Part shown: positions 37,750 through 46,590 of the stretch, piece by piece
Layout of the letters: every line of letters starts with the position of its first letter
Position numbering within the stretch: the first letter of the stretch is position 1
Source of the DNA: Nocardia carnea
GTDB lineage: Bacteria; Actinomycetota; Actinomycetes; Mycobacteriales; Mycobacteriaceae
NCBI RefSeq assembly: GCF_029869215.1
Contig: NZ_JARWPM010000060.1
Location: forward strand, 1 to 48,732
Reading direction: 5' to 3'
Length of the DNA stretch: 48,732 bases
The notes under the pieces: model-generated
Told to the model about the DNA's origin: nothing
Database searches by the model: none
The model's input: only the letters and a program-made list of their open reading frames with translations
Program-made: the position numbers and the translations under genes

Positions 37750-39152
37750 CGCCCACCTCGGCCGGCGAGCCTCGGTCCGCCGGTACGCAGCCGGAACCGG
37801 CGCTCGAAATCGGTGATGAACGCCGACAGCGGCACCGATGAGCTCGACCGCTCCACGACACCGTCGTCGGCCACATAGAAGACCGCACGATCGAGCGCGA
37901 TCTCCCCCTCGGGCACCGGTGATCGCACCATCCAGCCCACGCTGATCCGCTCGGCCCGCAGCGTCGAGAGCGGGAATCCGGTCGTGTCGTAACCCCGGCT
38001 GCGGACGTGATCACCGACGAGGGTCAACGCCTCCGCTTCCCGGATCCCGGCGATATCGCCGGCGACCAGATCGGCGAGCACGAACTGGAACAGGGCGCCG
38101 TCGATATCGGCGTCGGCGTCCGCACCGACAACTTCCACAATCGCCGCGCGGGTCACGCCCGCGGCCTGCGCGGCCGACACCAGAGGTTCAACGGCATCCG
38201 GCGACGGGCCGTCCAACACACTCGCGACCACTTTCGCCACCGCGCCGGCCGTCCACACGGCGGGCAATGCCGGCGCGCATTCCACCATCGGAGCCGATTC
38301 GCCGCGATACCACTGTCCCTGATCCCACCAGTAACAAAACGACAGCATGCCGGTCATCACGCGTGGGTTCAGTACCGGGTCGGCCACCCAATCCGGCGCT
38401 CCGGCGAATATTTTCGGCATTGCGCCGAGACCGTTGTAGGCGGATTCCAACACCGGCGCCTCCCAGACACCGCCCGACAGCACCGCCCGGTCGCCGGGTA
38501 ACAGCGTCAACGTCGAACCGCTGTGACCCGAACTTTCGAAGATGCCGACCGAGGGGCCGATCCGCGGGCCTCGTTCCGATCCGGCCGCCACAAAGGCCGC
38601 GGCCAGCACCGCCCACCGGGCCCACACCACCGCCAGATCCGGCAGCTCGCCGGTCACCGGCACTGCCCGCACACCCGCACTCAGATCCGCGCGCACACCG
38701 TCCGCGGCCGCGCGCGGTGACCTCGATTGGGATTCGCCGCGCCCGAGGTAGGCGGCCAGCCACACGGGCAGCCGGTTACGCGGATACCGTTCCAGATCGG
38801 CCAGATACGCCTGCGGCGCAAACAGTTGCTCCCCGGGAAAAGGCTCGGCGCCCCGATCGGTGACGACCTCGACCCCCTGGGTATCGGCGTGCACAACCAA
38901 CCGCCACCACGGCTCGTCCTCGACGACAGCGGACAGATCCCGATGCAGGCGCACCAACTCCCACACCGCATCCGACACCTGGCACCGGATCGGGTGATCG
39001 CCGTCCTCGGCGAGGAACAGGGCAGATTCGGCGACCACGGTCATCGCGAACGCGGCCTCCCACCGGGGGCACCCGTCCGGCGCGAGCTCACGCAGCCGGG
39101 CGACGATCCGATCGGTCAGGTCCGCAAGTTCCGGGTTTCCGGACCTGATCAC
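37746..39152 (-). CDS. Operon-leading protein of unknown function, candidate T7SS chaperone or immunity protein
   Basis: About 468 residues from GTG 39152, with GGGAG 8-9 nt upstream; the frame is open to 39311 but that part lacks a site and is basic and irregular. Soluble, acidic, no signal peptide. The N-terminal half has FPGEQLFAPQAYLADLERYPRNRLPVWL, the middle FESSGHSGSTLTLLPGDRAVL and VLNPRVMTGMLSFCYWWDQ, and the C-terminal half VGDHVRSRGYDTTGFPLS. I do not recognise the family. It is the first gene of the toxin operon and its stop overlaps the next start. Cytoplasmic proteins in this position are often EspG-like chaperones or immunity proteins; neither is demonstrated. Confidence 0.6.
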   Translation of the reverse strand: MIRSGNPELADLTDRIVARLRELAPDGCPRWEAAFAMTVVAESALFLAEDGDHPIRCQVSDAVWELVRLHRDLSAVVEDEPWWRLVVHADTQGVEVVTDRGAEPFPGEQLFAPQAYLADLERYPRNRLPVWLAAYLGRGESQSRSPRAAADGVRADLSAGVRAVPVTGELPDLAVVWARWAVLAAAFVAAGSERGPRIGPSVGIFESSGHSGSTLTLLPGDRAVLSGGVWEAPVLESAYNGLGAMPKIFAGAPDWVADPVLNPRVMTGMLSFCYWWDQGQWYRGESAPMVECAPALPAVWTAGAVAKVVASVLDGPSPDAVEPLVSAAQAAGVTRAAIVEVVGADADADIDGALFQFVLADLVAGDIAGIREAEALTLVGDHVRSRGYDTTGFPLSTLRAERISVGWMVRSPVPEGEIALDRAVFYVADDGVVERSSSSVPLSAFITDFERRFRLRTGGPRLAGRGGR

Positions 39153-39418
39153 AGCACACTCCCGCCTCGGCGAATCCTGTCCCGCAAGCCGGCCGGTGAA
39201 CATCGACCCGGAGGGGTTTGCGCGATCGTCGGGCTTGCACGTCAGGATGACACTCGGACGAAAGCATTTCGCAACCCGGAGTTCAGCCGCAACCGGCTTC
39301 TTGCCAGCCATGGCAAGGGTCCCGAGGTTCGTCTCGGCGACTTTTTACACAACACGAACGATATGGGCCGAGCAAGGCCCTGGGCGGCCACAGCGATCGC
39401 TGAGTTCGGTGTGGGGAT
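39153..39418. other. Spacer between mgtA and the toxin operon
   Basis: 266 bp between the stop of mgtA and the GTG of the first operon gene. Lower in GC than the flanking genes around 39340-39362. It should hold the promoter of the toxin operon on the minus strand, but no convincing -35/-10 pair could be picked. Confidence 0.4.
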
Positions 39419-40546
39419 TCAGCGGTCCAGTACGGACAGCATTCCCGACACCGCCGCCGGCCAGGTGAACTGTTCGGCGCGCTGACGGGCCGCACCCCGC
39501 CGCTGCGCGGGTGGCCGGGCCAGCACAGCGGTGACCGCGTCCGCGAAGGCCGCGGGATCGTCGGCGGCCACCGCGCCGCAATCGGCGGTGACGATATCGG
39601 CCAGCGCCGAGGACTGGCTCGCCACCACCGGCGTGCCCGCGGCCAGCGCTTCGAGCGCCGCGAGTCCGAACGTTTCGTGCGGTCCGGGGGCGAGCGAGAT
39701 GTCCGCGGTGGCCAGCAGGGTCGCGACCTGTGTCCGGTCACTGATGAACCCGGTGAAATGCACCGCGGGCAGCCCGCCGGGCAGAGGGGGCAGCGACCGG
39801 GCCCGCCGTTCCAGCGCGTCGCGTCGCGGGCCGTCACCGGCGACCACCAGTCGCGCGTCCACTCCGGCCCGCCGCAGCTCGCCGATCGCCTCGATACTGC
39901 GGTCGGCCCGTTTCTCCACCGACAGCCGGCCGCAGTGCACCAGCAGCGGCTGACCCGGCACCCCGAGATCGGCGCGCAGCCCGCGGTCGTGCCGGTTCGG
40001 GCTGAACAGATCCAGATCGACGCCCAGCGGCACCATTTCCACATTCGGCGCGCCGATCCGCCGGAACTCGGCCTGCGCGAATTCGGTGGTGCAGACGACC
40101 ATGTCGTATTCGGCGGCCGTGCGGCGATTGGCGATATCGGCGCAGTGCCGGGCGTAGCGGTCCGGCATGATCTGCCCGAGCAGCCGGTCCAGCCGTTCGT
40201 GGGAGATCATCACGCCGGTCACGTCCCGGCGGCGGGCCCAGCGCCCGAAACCGCGCAGGGTCAGCCGGTCGGAGACCTCGAGGACGTCGGGGCGCAGGCC
40301 GGTCAGCGTATCGGCGACCCGGCGCGGATCGGCGGCGCGGTAACCACCGGTCCACGGGATCTTGACGGCGGGCAGGGTTATCCGCAGGACCCCGGTCGGC
40401 AGTGACTCCTCGGCGCGCCGGGGGCCGGGAACGATCAGGACGACCTCGTGCCCGGCCGCGACGTATCCCTCACCGAGATGGTGCAGTGCCGTACGCAGGC
40501 CCCCTGAGCGCGGGCCGTAGAAGTTCGCCAGTTGCACTATGCGCAC
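39419..40546 (-). CDS. mgtA: GDP-mannose-dependent alpha-mannosyltransferase, MgtA type (GT4)
   Basis: 375 residues, GT-B fold family 4. N-terminal RIVQLANFYGPRSGGLRTAL is nearly the mycobacterial MgtA (Rv0557) start. The C-terminal donor domain has HCGRLSVEKR, GDGPRR and HETFGLAALEALAAGTPVV with the EX7E-type glutamates. MgtA adds mannose from GDP-mannose onto a glucuronosyl or phosphatidylinositol-type lipid anchor for lipomannan-like glycans at the inner face of the membrane. Starts with GTG at 40546. It is separated by ~90 bp from the upstream gene and is not obviously part of the toxin operon. Confidence 0.88.
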   Translation of the reverse strand: MRIVQLANFYGPRSGGLRTALHHLGEGYVAAGHEVVLIVPGPRRAEESLPTGVLRITLPAVKIPWTGGYRAADPRRVADTLTGLRPDVLEVSDRLTLRGFGRWARRRDVTGVMISHERLDRLLGQIMPDRYARHCADIANRRTAAEYDMVVCTTEFAQAEFRRIGAPNVEMVPLGVDLDLFSPNRHDRGLRADLGVPGQPLLVHCGRLSVEKRADRSIEAIGELRRAGVDARLVVAGDGPRRDALERRARSLPPLPGGLPAVHFTGFISDRTQVATLLATADISLAPGPHETFGLAALEALAAGTPVVASQSSALADIVTADCGAVAADDPAAFADAVTAVLARPPAQRRGAARQRAEQFTWPAAVSGMLSVLDR

Positions 40547-40635
40547 GCCGCCGATCGTGACGCGGGCCGGGTGCCCGCCGGAACCGGGCCGCTGAACTCG
40601 CGGTTAACGACGGGTTTTATTTGAACTGCGGGCCG

Positions 40636-42510
40636 CTACGGAGCGGGATTGTGCCCGGAACGGGGCAGATCGAGGTTCAGCGGGATCCGGCCCACGCTGA
40701 GATGTTCACTGAGCTTTTCGGCGGGCAGCGGCCGGGCGATGAGAAACCCTTGCGCCCGGTAGCAGCCCAGGCCCACCAGGGTGCGGGCGGCGACCGGGGT
40801 TTCCACACCCTCGCCGACCACGCCGAGCCCGAACGACCCCGCCAGGCCGATGATCGATTTCACGATGGCCAGATCGTCGGTGCTGGCACCGAGCCGCTGC
40901 ACGAATCCGCGGTCGATCTTCACCGCGTCCACCGGGAGCGCCTTCAGATGCGACAGCGAGGAGTAACCAGTGCCGAAATCGTCGATGGCGATCTGGACGC
41001 CCATCCGTTTGAGTCCCCGCAGTGTGACCTGGGTGCGGGCCAGATCCTGCACCACCACGTGTTCGGTGATCTCCAGGCAGATGGAGCTGCCGTCGATCCC
41101 GAACTGCCGCAGGATGTCCTCGATCCGCTCCACGAAGTCCAGGCTCACCAACTGCACCGGGGACACGTTGATCCGCATGACCATATTGCTCGCCAGCCCC
41201 TGGCGCCGCCATTGCGCGAACTGCGCACAGGCGGTGCGGATAACCCAGCGGCCCAGCTCACCGGCCAGATTGGTGGCCTCGGCGACGGTGACGAACGCGC
41301 CGGGCGGCAGCAGTCCGCGGGTCGGGTGCAGCCAGCGCACCAGGGCTTCCATGGCGACGATCCGGCCGGTGCGCAGATCGACCTCGGGCTGGTAGTGCAG
41401 GATCAGCGACCCGTCGGCGACGGCGCTGCGCAGGTTGAGCTCCACATCGTCCTGGAGCTCGAACTGGGCGCGCATCGCGTCGGTGAACAAGGCGACCCCG
41501 TTCCCGCCGCCGGATTTGGCCGACAGCAGGGCGTGATCGGCGCGGCGCATGATGTCGGCGACTGTGGTCTCACCCGGAATACCGACGGCGACCCCCACGC
41601 TGGCGCCGCGGCTCACCGATTCACCCCCCACGGTGACCCGGCGGCTGACGAGTTCCTGGATCCGGATCGCCTCGTGTTCGGCGGCCACGGTGTCCATGGG
41701 TTTGGCGGGCACGATCACGAACTCGTCGCCGCCGAGGCGGGCGATCATATCGTGCGGATCGAGATTGTCCTGCAGCCGTTCGGACAGGGTGCGGATGAAC
41801 TTGTCCCCGGCGGTATGGCCCAGGAAATCATTGAGCGCTTTGAGGCGGTCGAGGTCGAGGAAGAAGGCCGCCACCGGGCCGGGACTGCCGGGCTGTAACC
41901 GCTGTTCCATATGTTCGAGCAGAGCGCGGCGGTTCGACAGACCGGTCAGATCGTCGTGCAGGGCGATGAACCGCAGCTGCTCCTCGGCCTCCACCCGCGC
42001 CTGCAGTTGCGCGAAGAGGGTGGCGATGGCCTTGAGGACATTGAGTTCGCGGTTGCTCCAGTCCCGGTCGCCGACCTTGACGAAACCGAGCAGCCCGGTG
42101 GATTTACCGCGCGATACCAGCGGGACCGCCGCGGAACTGATATCGCCGAGCCCGGACGCGGAGTGCACGGTCTGCTGATAGTCGGCGGCGCTGGCCGGGA
42201 CCAGAAAGGGTTCGGTGGCGTGCTCGAGCGATCGGAACACCGAATCGGCCTGGTCGAAGTACACGACCTCCAGCGGATCCGGGTCGGGTTTGTCCTGGCG
42301 CGGCGGCCACTCGGCCACCAGCACCGTCGACCGGTTCTTCGGATCGTTGTGCCGCAGGTAGCTGAAGTCCACGTCGAAGTAGTCGATCAGCATGGCCAGG
42401 ACCTGCTCGGTGGCCGACACCATGGTCGCCGAATCGACGCCCATCAGCTCCGCGGCGACCTCAGTCACCAGCGAGTCGAGTGTCCGCCGAGGCACCTGAT
42501 CTCCGATCAC
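40636..42510 (-). CDS. GAF-GGDEF-EAL cyclic-di-GMP synthase/phosphodiesterase
   Basis: 624 residues, matching the layout of mycobacterial Rv1354c: a GAF-like sensor (~35-175), GGDEF domain (motif LGGDEF, 41719-41733, residue 260) and EAL domain (EALVRW, residue 388; DDFGTGYSSL later). Both active-site motifs are intact, so it may both make and degrade c-di-GMP. The I-site RxxD before GGDEF reads DPHD, without the Arg, so product inhibition is probably lost. No membrane helix: cytosolic. GTG 42510 begins 1 bp after the stop of the upstream moeY-like gene, so the two are surely co-transcribed. Confidence 0.92.
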   Translation of the reverse strand: MIGDQVPRRTLDSLVTEVAAELMGVDSATMVSATEQVLAMLIDYFDVDFSYLRHNDPKNRSTVLVAEWPPRQDKPDPDPLEVVYFDQADSVFRSLEHATEPFLVPASAADYQQTVHSASGLGDISSAAVPLVSRGKSTGLLGFVKVGDRDWSNRELNVLKAIATLFAQLQARVEAEEQLRFIALHDDLTGLSNRRALLEHMEQRLQPGSPGPVAAFFLDLDRLKALNDFLGHTAGDKFIRTLSERLQDNLDPHDMIARLGGDEFVIVPAKPMDTVAAEHEAIRIQELVSRRVTVGGESVSRGASVGVAVGIPGETTVADIMRRADHALLSAKSGGGNGVALFTDAMRAQFELQDDVELNLRSAVADGSLILHYQPEVDLRTGRIVAMEALVRWLHPTRGLLPPGAFVTVAEATNLAGELGRWVIRTACAQFAQWRRQGLASNMVMRINVSPVQLVSLDFVERIEDILRQFGIDGSSICLEITEHVVVQDLARTQVTLRGLKRMGVQIAIDDFGTGYSSLSHLKALPVDAVKIDRGFVQRLGASTDDLAIVKSIIGLAGSFGLGVVGEGVETPVAARTLVGLGCYRAQGFLIARPLPAEKLSEHLSVGRIPLNLDLPRSGHNPAP

Positions 42511-42511
42511 A

Positions 42512-44662
42512 CTAGCCGCGGGGCTCCGCGCCCGATACCGGGCGACGTCTGCTCCGCACGCTGGCAGCTGCCGCGTAACTCAGGCGTAGTACCAGCGCCA
42601 CGCTTTCCTGTTCCGGCACTTCCAGTAGTTCAAGGAAACGACCCTGAAGTGTGCACAGTCTACTTGCGTAAGCCGGGGAAAGGGCATCCAGTTCGGTACG
42701 GGTTTGCGAAAACAGGAAGACCGGGGACATCGGCTGTACCGCCAGCCCCACCCGTTGCGCCTGGATCCACAGCCGCTGTACGGCCGCCCCGGCGCGGGCG
42801 TAGCCGGTCAACCCGCCGCCCTCGGTCCCGGATTCCCGGCGGAAGGTCACCGCTACCACGGCGGAGCTGGAACGTACCCGGTCCCGGGCGTAATCGCCGA
42901 GCGCGGCACCGGCCGACCAGTTGTGCAACTGGGCCATCACATCGGCGCGTCGCCCGATCTCCAGGGCCGCGCGTTCGTCGGGGGCGAGTTCGAGCGAACG
43001 GATATCGATCCCGTCGGAGAGGTCGTCGGTGGGCCGGCGCATCTCCGCGAACATCTCCCGGTGCAGTTGCGGAGTGAGGTAGCGGACCCGGTCCGCTTCG
43101 GCGAGCAGGGCGGCGGCCGTGCGCAGGCCGGGCGGCTCGGTGACGGCCCGCATCCGCGCGCCTTCCGCGGCGGCCGCCGCGGCGAGATCGGCGAGCACGG
43201 ACTCGGGGATCCGGCCGCCGTAGCCGAGCCGGCGGTTGGTCTCCCGGTCGAGCGCGTACGGGTAGTCGGCGGCCAGCGCCGCATCCGTGCCGGTGCCGAT
43301 ATGCAGTACCGCGGCCAGCGGTGTGCCCGGTGCTTCGACGAATTCGTGGGGGCCGAGCAGCTCATTGGCCGCTGCCGCGACGCGGGCGTTGTACAACGCG
43401 GCGCCCACCGCGACGGCGCTGCCCCGGTACCCGATATCCATCGCGGTGGTGTACCGGGTCTCCAGCGCGATCCTGATCTCGCCGGGTGCGGTGTGCAGCG
43501 ACCAGGGCTGGATATTGCCACCCGAGGGTGCCCGCTGCGCGCAGGCGAGGATCCGGCCGACGGGTGTCGCGGCCGGCCGGCCGGGTTCGGTATCGGTTTC
43601 GGGGGGATCGTCGACGAGGTCGAGATCCGGATCGGTGAGCGTATCGAGCGCGTATTCGATATCGAGCCTGGTCCGGCCCGACCGCAGCGGCCGGCCCAGC
43701 CCGATCCGGCGCACCGCCGTCGCGACACCCGCCGCGCCGAGCATCACGTCCCCACCCAGCTGCGGCCAGCTGTTCAGGGTTTCGCCCACCTCGACCAGGC
43801 TGCCCGCCATCCGCGCCGAAAGGTCCCGCGCGCCGAGCAGCCCGACGACATAGGGCGCTTTGTCCCGGGTGGACAGGCCGCGGAGCTGGGTGACCGCCGT
43901 ATCGCCGAGCAGGCCGTGGAAGGGCGGGCGGTCCGGCTCCAGATCGAACCGTTCCACGTCCACCAGGCCGCGGTCGCTGGTCTCCATGATCAGCGGCAGT
44001 TTCCGGCGCCGGGCCGCTTCCCGCACGAGCAGTTTGATGTCGAGGGAGTCGCATTCCTCCACCACGAGCCCCACGCCGTCGACGAAATCGTCGACGGAAT
44101 CGGTGTCCACTCCGCCGCCGCGGACCTCCACCGGCAGGTAGGGATCGAGTTCGGCGATCCGGCGGGCCGCGACGATCGCCTTGTTCACGCCGATATCGAA
44201 CAGGGTCGCGGGGACCCGGTTGAGGTTGGACAGTTCGAGCTCGTCGAAATCGGCGAGGCGCAGTGCGCCGCACGCCCCCTCCTGGGCCAGCGTGTAGGCG
44301 ATGGCGTGCCCCACGCTTTGGCCGACGACCCCGACCGTGAGGGTTGCCAGCCGCTCCTGTTCGGCGCGGGTGAGCTTGTTGCGGTTGCGGTCGAGCCGGA
44401 TGGCGCGGAAGGTCCGCGGACCCGGCAGGACCACGACACTGCGCCGCCACGGGTAGTACACCCAGCGGTCGTCCGCCGGGCCTTCGCCGGTTTCCGGCGG
44501 GTCGTTGAGCCGGCCGAATTCGGCGGCCAGCAAACCGCGCAGATCGTTGAATTCGATATATGACGTGCCGCGCAGGCCGGCCAGGGCCCGTTCGTCGTCC
44601 GGATCGCCCGGATCGAGGACCAGCGGCCGATATTCCACCCCCAGATCTGCTTCACCGACCAT
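42512..44662 (-). CDS. moeY: MoeY / Rv1355c family: ThiF/E1-like domain fused to nitroreductase
   Basis: About 716 residues. N-terminal half: E1/ThiF-like Rossmann domain with VGVVGQSVGHAIAYTLAQEG and ADFDELELSNLNR, the adenylation loop and acidic strand of the family; no CxxC zinc pairs are seen. C-terminal half: nitroreductase-type FMN domain starting ACAQRAPSGGNIQPWSL. The name MoeY comes from molybdopterin genes, but no MoaD/ThiS-like partner is present. ATG 44662 follows GGAGGA by 11 nt; GTG 44683 is the longer alternative. It overlaps the FeeM-like gene upstream and is followed 1 bp later by the GGDEF-EAL gene. Confidence 0.85.
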   Translation of the reverse strand: MVGEADLGVEYRPLVLDPGDPDDERALAGLRGTSYIEFNDLRGLLAAEFGRLNDPPETGEGPADDRWVYYPWRRSVVVLPGPRTFRAIRLDRNRNKLTRAEQERLATLTVGVVGQSVGHAIAYTLAQEGACGALRLADFDELELSNLNRVPATLFDIGVNKAIVAARRIAELDPYLPVEVRGGGVDTDSVDDFVDGVGLVVEECDSLDIKLLVREAARRRKLPLIMETSDRGLVDVERFDLEPDRPPFHGLLGDTAVTQLRGLSTRDKAPYVVGLLGARDLSARMAGSLVEVGETLNSWPQLGGDVMLGAAGVATAVRRIGLGRPLRSGRTRLDIEYALDTLTDPDLDLVDDPPETDTEPGRPAATPVGRILACAQRAPSGGNIQPWSLHTAPGEIRIALETRYTTAMDIGYRGSAVAVGAALYNARVAAAANELLGPHEFVEAPGTPLAAVLHIGTGTDAALAADYPYALDRETNRRLGYGGRIPESVLADLAAAAAAEGARMRAVTEPPGLRTAAALLAEADRVRYLTPQLHREMFAEMRRPTDDLSDGIDIRSLELAPDERAALEIGRRADVMAQLHNWSAGAALGDYARDRVRSSSAVVAVTFRRESGTEGGGLTGYARAGAAVQRLWIQAQRVGLAVQPMSPVFLFSQTRTELDALSPAYASRLCTLQGRFLELLEVPEQESVALVLRLSYAAAASVRSRRRPVSGAEPRG

Positions 44663-45428
44663 AAGCCCAGCATTCCTCCCCACTGTGGCGCAGGGGCCGG
44701 ATGGGCCGCCGCGACTTGGGTTCAGCTAATCCCATTGCGCGAAGTTCACCACGCATCAGAAGATACTGCAACTTATCGGCAAATATATGATACGTCCGGG
44801 TGTCCCACCAGATCGGGACGGTGCGGTAGCGCTCGTCCGGGTAGGGGACCGGCGGAATCGCCTCGGCGACCACGCCCCCGGTGGCGCGATGCCGTTCGGC
44901 GGTGAACGAGGCGACGGTGGCGAATCCGTAGCGGGCGCCCAGCAGGTGGGGGGCGTGCGCGATACAGCGGGAGAGCGCGGCGGTGAGATCGCCCCGGCAC
45001 GCCGCGTCGCGGCCGACCCAGAGTGCCCGGGATTCGACGACGCCGCGCGGGATACGCCGGGCCATCATGCGGCCGAGATCCGTCGCGCCGGGCCGCCCGG
45101 CCCAGGGCCGCAGCGAGGACACGTCCGAGACCCAGGTGTAGGGGCCTTGGACGCGGAGGCCGCCGACCACCTCGCCGGCGCTGTCGGTGGCGGCGAAGAA
45201 CAGCGCCGTGGTGGAGCCGTCCGCCATCGTGTCGAAGTCCAGCGCCTGTTCGTTGCCGAAATGCCGGTAGGTCTCCCAGGCACCGGTCAGGTAGCGCTGC
45301 CAGAGCTCGGGGGAGCGGTCGGGGGTGGTGGCGCAGATGTCATAGCCGGAGACGTTGTCGCGAAATCCCGCAGTGCGGCCCTTGCACGGGTGGTCTTCCT
45401 GGCCGACTGCGATCGTTTCGACAGTCAT
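44652..45428 (-). CDS. GNAT-fold acyltransferase, FeeM/autoinducer-synthase-like
   Basis: About 258 residues from ATG 45428, with AGGA about 9 nt upstream. Motifs: ATDSAGEVVGGLRVQGPYTW (the beta4-beta5 strand of N-acyl amino acid and acyl-homoserine lactone synthases), VESRALWVGRDAACRGDL and TAERHRATGG. A GNAT superfamily fold is clear; acyl donor and acceptor are not. I infer transfer of an acyl chain to an amino-acid-like acceptor, with low confidence. First gene of the operon with moeY and the GGDEF-EAL gene; its 3' end overlaps moeY. Confidence 0.55.
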   Translation of the reverse strand: MTVETIAVGQEDHPCKGRTAGFRDNVSGYDICATTPDRSPELWQRYLTGAWETYRHFGNEQALDFDTMADGSTTALFFAATDSAGEVVGGLRVQGPYTWVSDVSSLRPWAGRPGATDLGRMMARRIPRGVVESRALWVGRDAACRGDLTAALSRCIAHAPHLLGARYGFATVASFTAERHRATGGVVAEAIPPVPYPDERYRTVPIWWDTRTYHIFADKLQYLLMRGELRAMGLAEPKSRRPIRPLRHSGEECWAYGR

Positions 45429-45547
45429 GCAGTTCCTACTCTTTCGCCGTGCGCGCAGGAGGCACACGGGATTGTTGTCCAGCAGCTCGTCGACGCCCCG
45501 GCTCGTCGGCGTGCCCAGTGCAGTATCCGTCATATGAACACAATTGA

Positions 45548-45583
45548 CCAGAACTCTGGCTAATCTTCCGAAAACGTTTCCGA
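45548..45583. promoter_or_regulatory. Two candidate operator dyads upstream of the FeeM-like gene
   Basis: CCAGA-AC-TCTGG (45548-45559) is a perfect 5-bp-arm dyad. About 8 bp further lies CCGAAAACGTTTCCG (45568-45582) with a perfect AAACGTTT core, like LacI-family operators. Both are 120-155 bp upstream of ATG 45428, in an AT-richer spacer (45500-45660). Confidence 0.35.
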
Positions 45584-45665
45584 GATCACGCTGTTATTGC
45601 AGGTCAGGCCGATTGATTCAAGAATGATCAATTACCAGCAGACCGGTTGGTTCCGATTTGGTTAA

Positions 45666-45690
45666 CACCCCGCAACGAAACGTCGGGGTG
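45666..45690 (-). terminator. Hairpin terminator after the GyrI-like pair
   Basis: CACCCCG and CGGGGTG form a perfect 7-bp stem with an 11-nt loop, 5 nt past the stop at 45695 on the minus strand. The T run is weak. Confidence 0.55.
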
Positions 45691-45694
45691 GCGG

Positions 45695-46150
45695 CTACGC
45701 GCTGATGGAAATGAACAGCTCCACTGACTCCGAGCCGTGCCAGATCTCGATCTCTTCGCGATAGGCACGGGTGATCTCGGCCGAGGCCGTCGCGTCGTCG
45801 ACCTGTGCCCAGACATCTTCTACCGGATCGTGATAATCGCCGTTGGGAACGAACCGTGCGTAGACGCCCCGCGGCACCCGGACCAGGACGTCACCCACCT
45901 GGGCGGCCTCCGGTTCGGGGTATTCGAAACACACCAGCGCGTTGTAGGTTCCGGTCGGCGTGCGGACGTACACGGTGTACATGGGCCGTTCCGAATCGGC
46001 CGATCCGGCCAGTCCGGCGGCCCGTTCCCGCAACCGGTCCTTGAGGAACTCGATGAGTTCGCTGTTGCTCACTTTGAAACTGGGGCGGACCTTCGGGAAC
46101 ACCAGGCCGGCGTACAGCGCTTGCCCGCGCACCACGATCGTGTAGCTCAT
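45695..46150 (-). CDS. GyrI-like small-molecule-binding protein, copy 1
   Basis: 151 residues, starting at ATG 46150. It resembles the effector-binding (GyrI/AraC-E) domain: an N-terminal strand SYTIVVRGQALYAGLVF, helical middle, then YTVYVRTPTGTYNALVCFEYP and VPRGVYARFVPNGDYHDPVEDVWAQV, with EIEIWHG at the C-terminal strand. These domains bind drugs or metabolites. No DNA-binding part is attached. It overlaps copy 2 by 4 bp (ATGA), so the two are coupled and perhaps a heterodimer. Confidence 0.7.
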   Translation of the reverse strand: MSYTIVVRGQALYAGLVFPKVRPSFKVSNSELIEFLKDRLRERAAGLAGSADSERPMYTVYVRTPTGTYNALVCFEYPEPEAAQVGDVLVRVPRGVYARFVPNGDYHDPVEDVWAQVDDATASAEITRAYREEIEIWHGSESVELFISISA

Positions 46151-46590
46151 CGCGGCTCGACCGCCAGATACATATCGATCTTGTACGCGTGCGGATAGAA
46201 CTCGAAATCGCCGGTGAACGTCCGGCTGATCTGGTGTTGTTCCTCGGCGTAGGCGATCTGGGCCCACAGGCTGGTCAGGATCTGCGGGAAATTGCCCACC
46301 GAGGAGAACTTCGCGTACGTGCCGCGGGGCAGCCGGGCCACCAGATGTCCGCGGGTGACCTCGTCGAACGAACTGCACCGATAGCCGACGATCTGGGTGT
46401 TGTAGGTGCCCAGATCGTGCGAGTAGTCGGTGTACGCGGTGGCCAGCGGCCCCCCGAGTTCGTGATGCAGCACCGACGACCAGGCTCCCTCGAGGTCGCG
46501 GTCGCGTAGTTCACCGAGCGCACGTTTGGGGCTGCGAACCGGAAGACCGGCCACCCACGTCTCGTCCCGCTCGACGATTTCAAACTGCAT
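46147..46590 (-). CDS. GyrI-like small-molecule-binding protein, copy 2
   Basis: 147 residues. Same layout as copy 1: MQFEIVERDETWVAGLPVR, a helical stretch, then DLGTYNTQIVGYRCSS, LPRGTYAKFSSVGNFPQILTSLWAQI and the terminal strand FEFYPHAYKIDMYLAVE. The (V/L)PRGxYA(R/K)F motif is shared by both copies. Stand-alone effector-binding domains often act as ligand-binding or drug-sequestering proteins, sometimes with hydrolase activity. It starts divergently from the membrane protein gene at 46956. Confidence 0.7.
   Translation of the reverse strand: MQFEIVERDETWVAGLPVRSPKRALGELRDRDLEGAWSSVLHHELGGPLATAYTDYSHDLGTYNTQIVGYRCSSFDEVTRGHLVARLPRGTYAKFSSVGNFPQILTSLWAQIAYAEEQHQISRTFTGDFEFYPHAYKIDMYLAVEPR

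Noticed and set aside
42704..44563. A 619-residue open frame on the plus strand opposite moeY
   Set aside because: Antisense shadow of a strongly supported minus-strand gene, caused by GC-rich codon positions; no family motif or ribosome-binding site.
42512..44662. MoeY as a working molybdopterin-synthase adenylyltransferase
   Set aside because: No MoaD/ThiS-like partner nearby, no zinc cysteines seen, and the fused nitroreductase half points to other chemistry; the name is kept only as family label.
45429..45533. N-terminal extension of the FeeM-like protein
   Set aside because: Upstream residues are irregular and there is no ribosome-binding site, while ATG 45428 has AGGA at good spacing.
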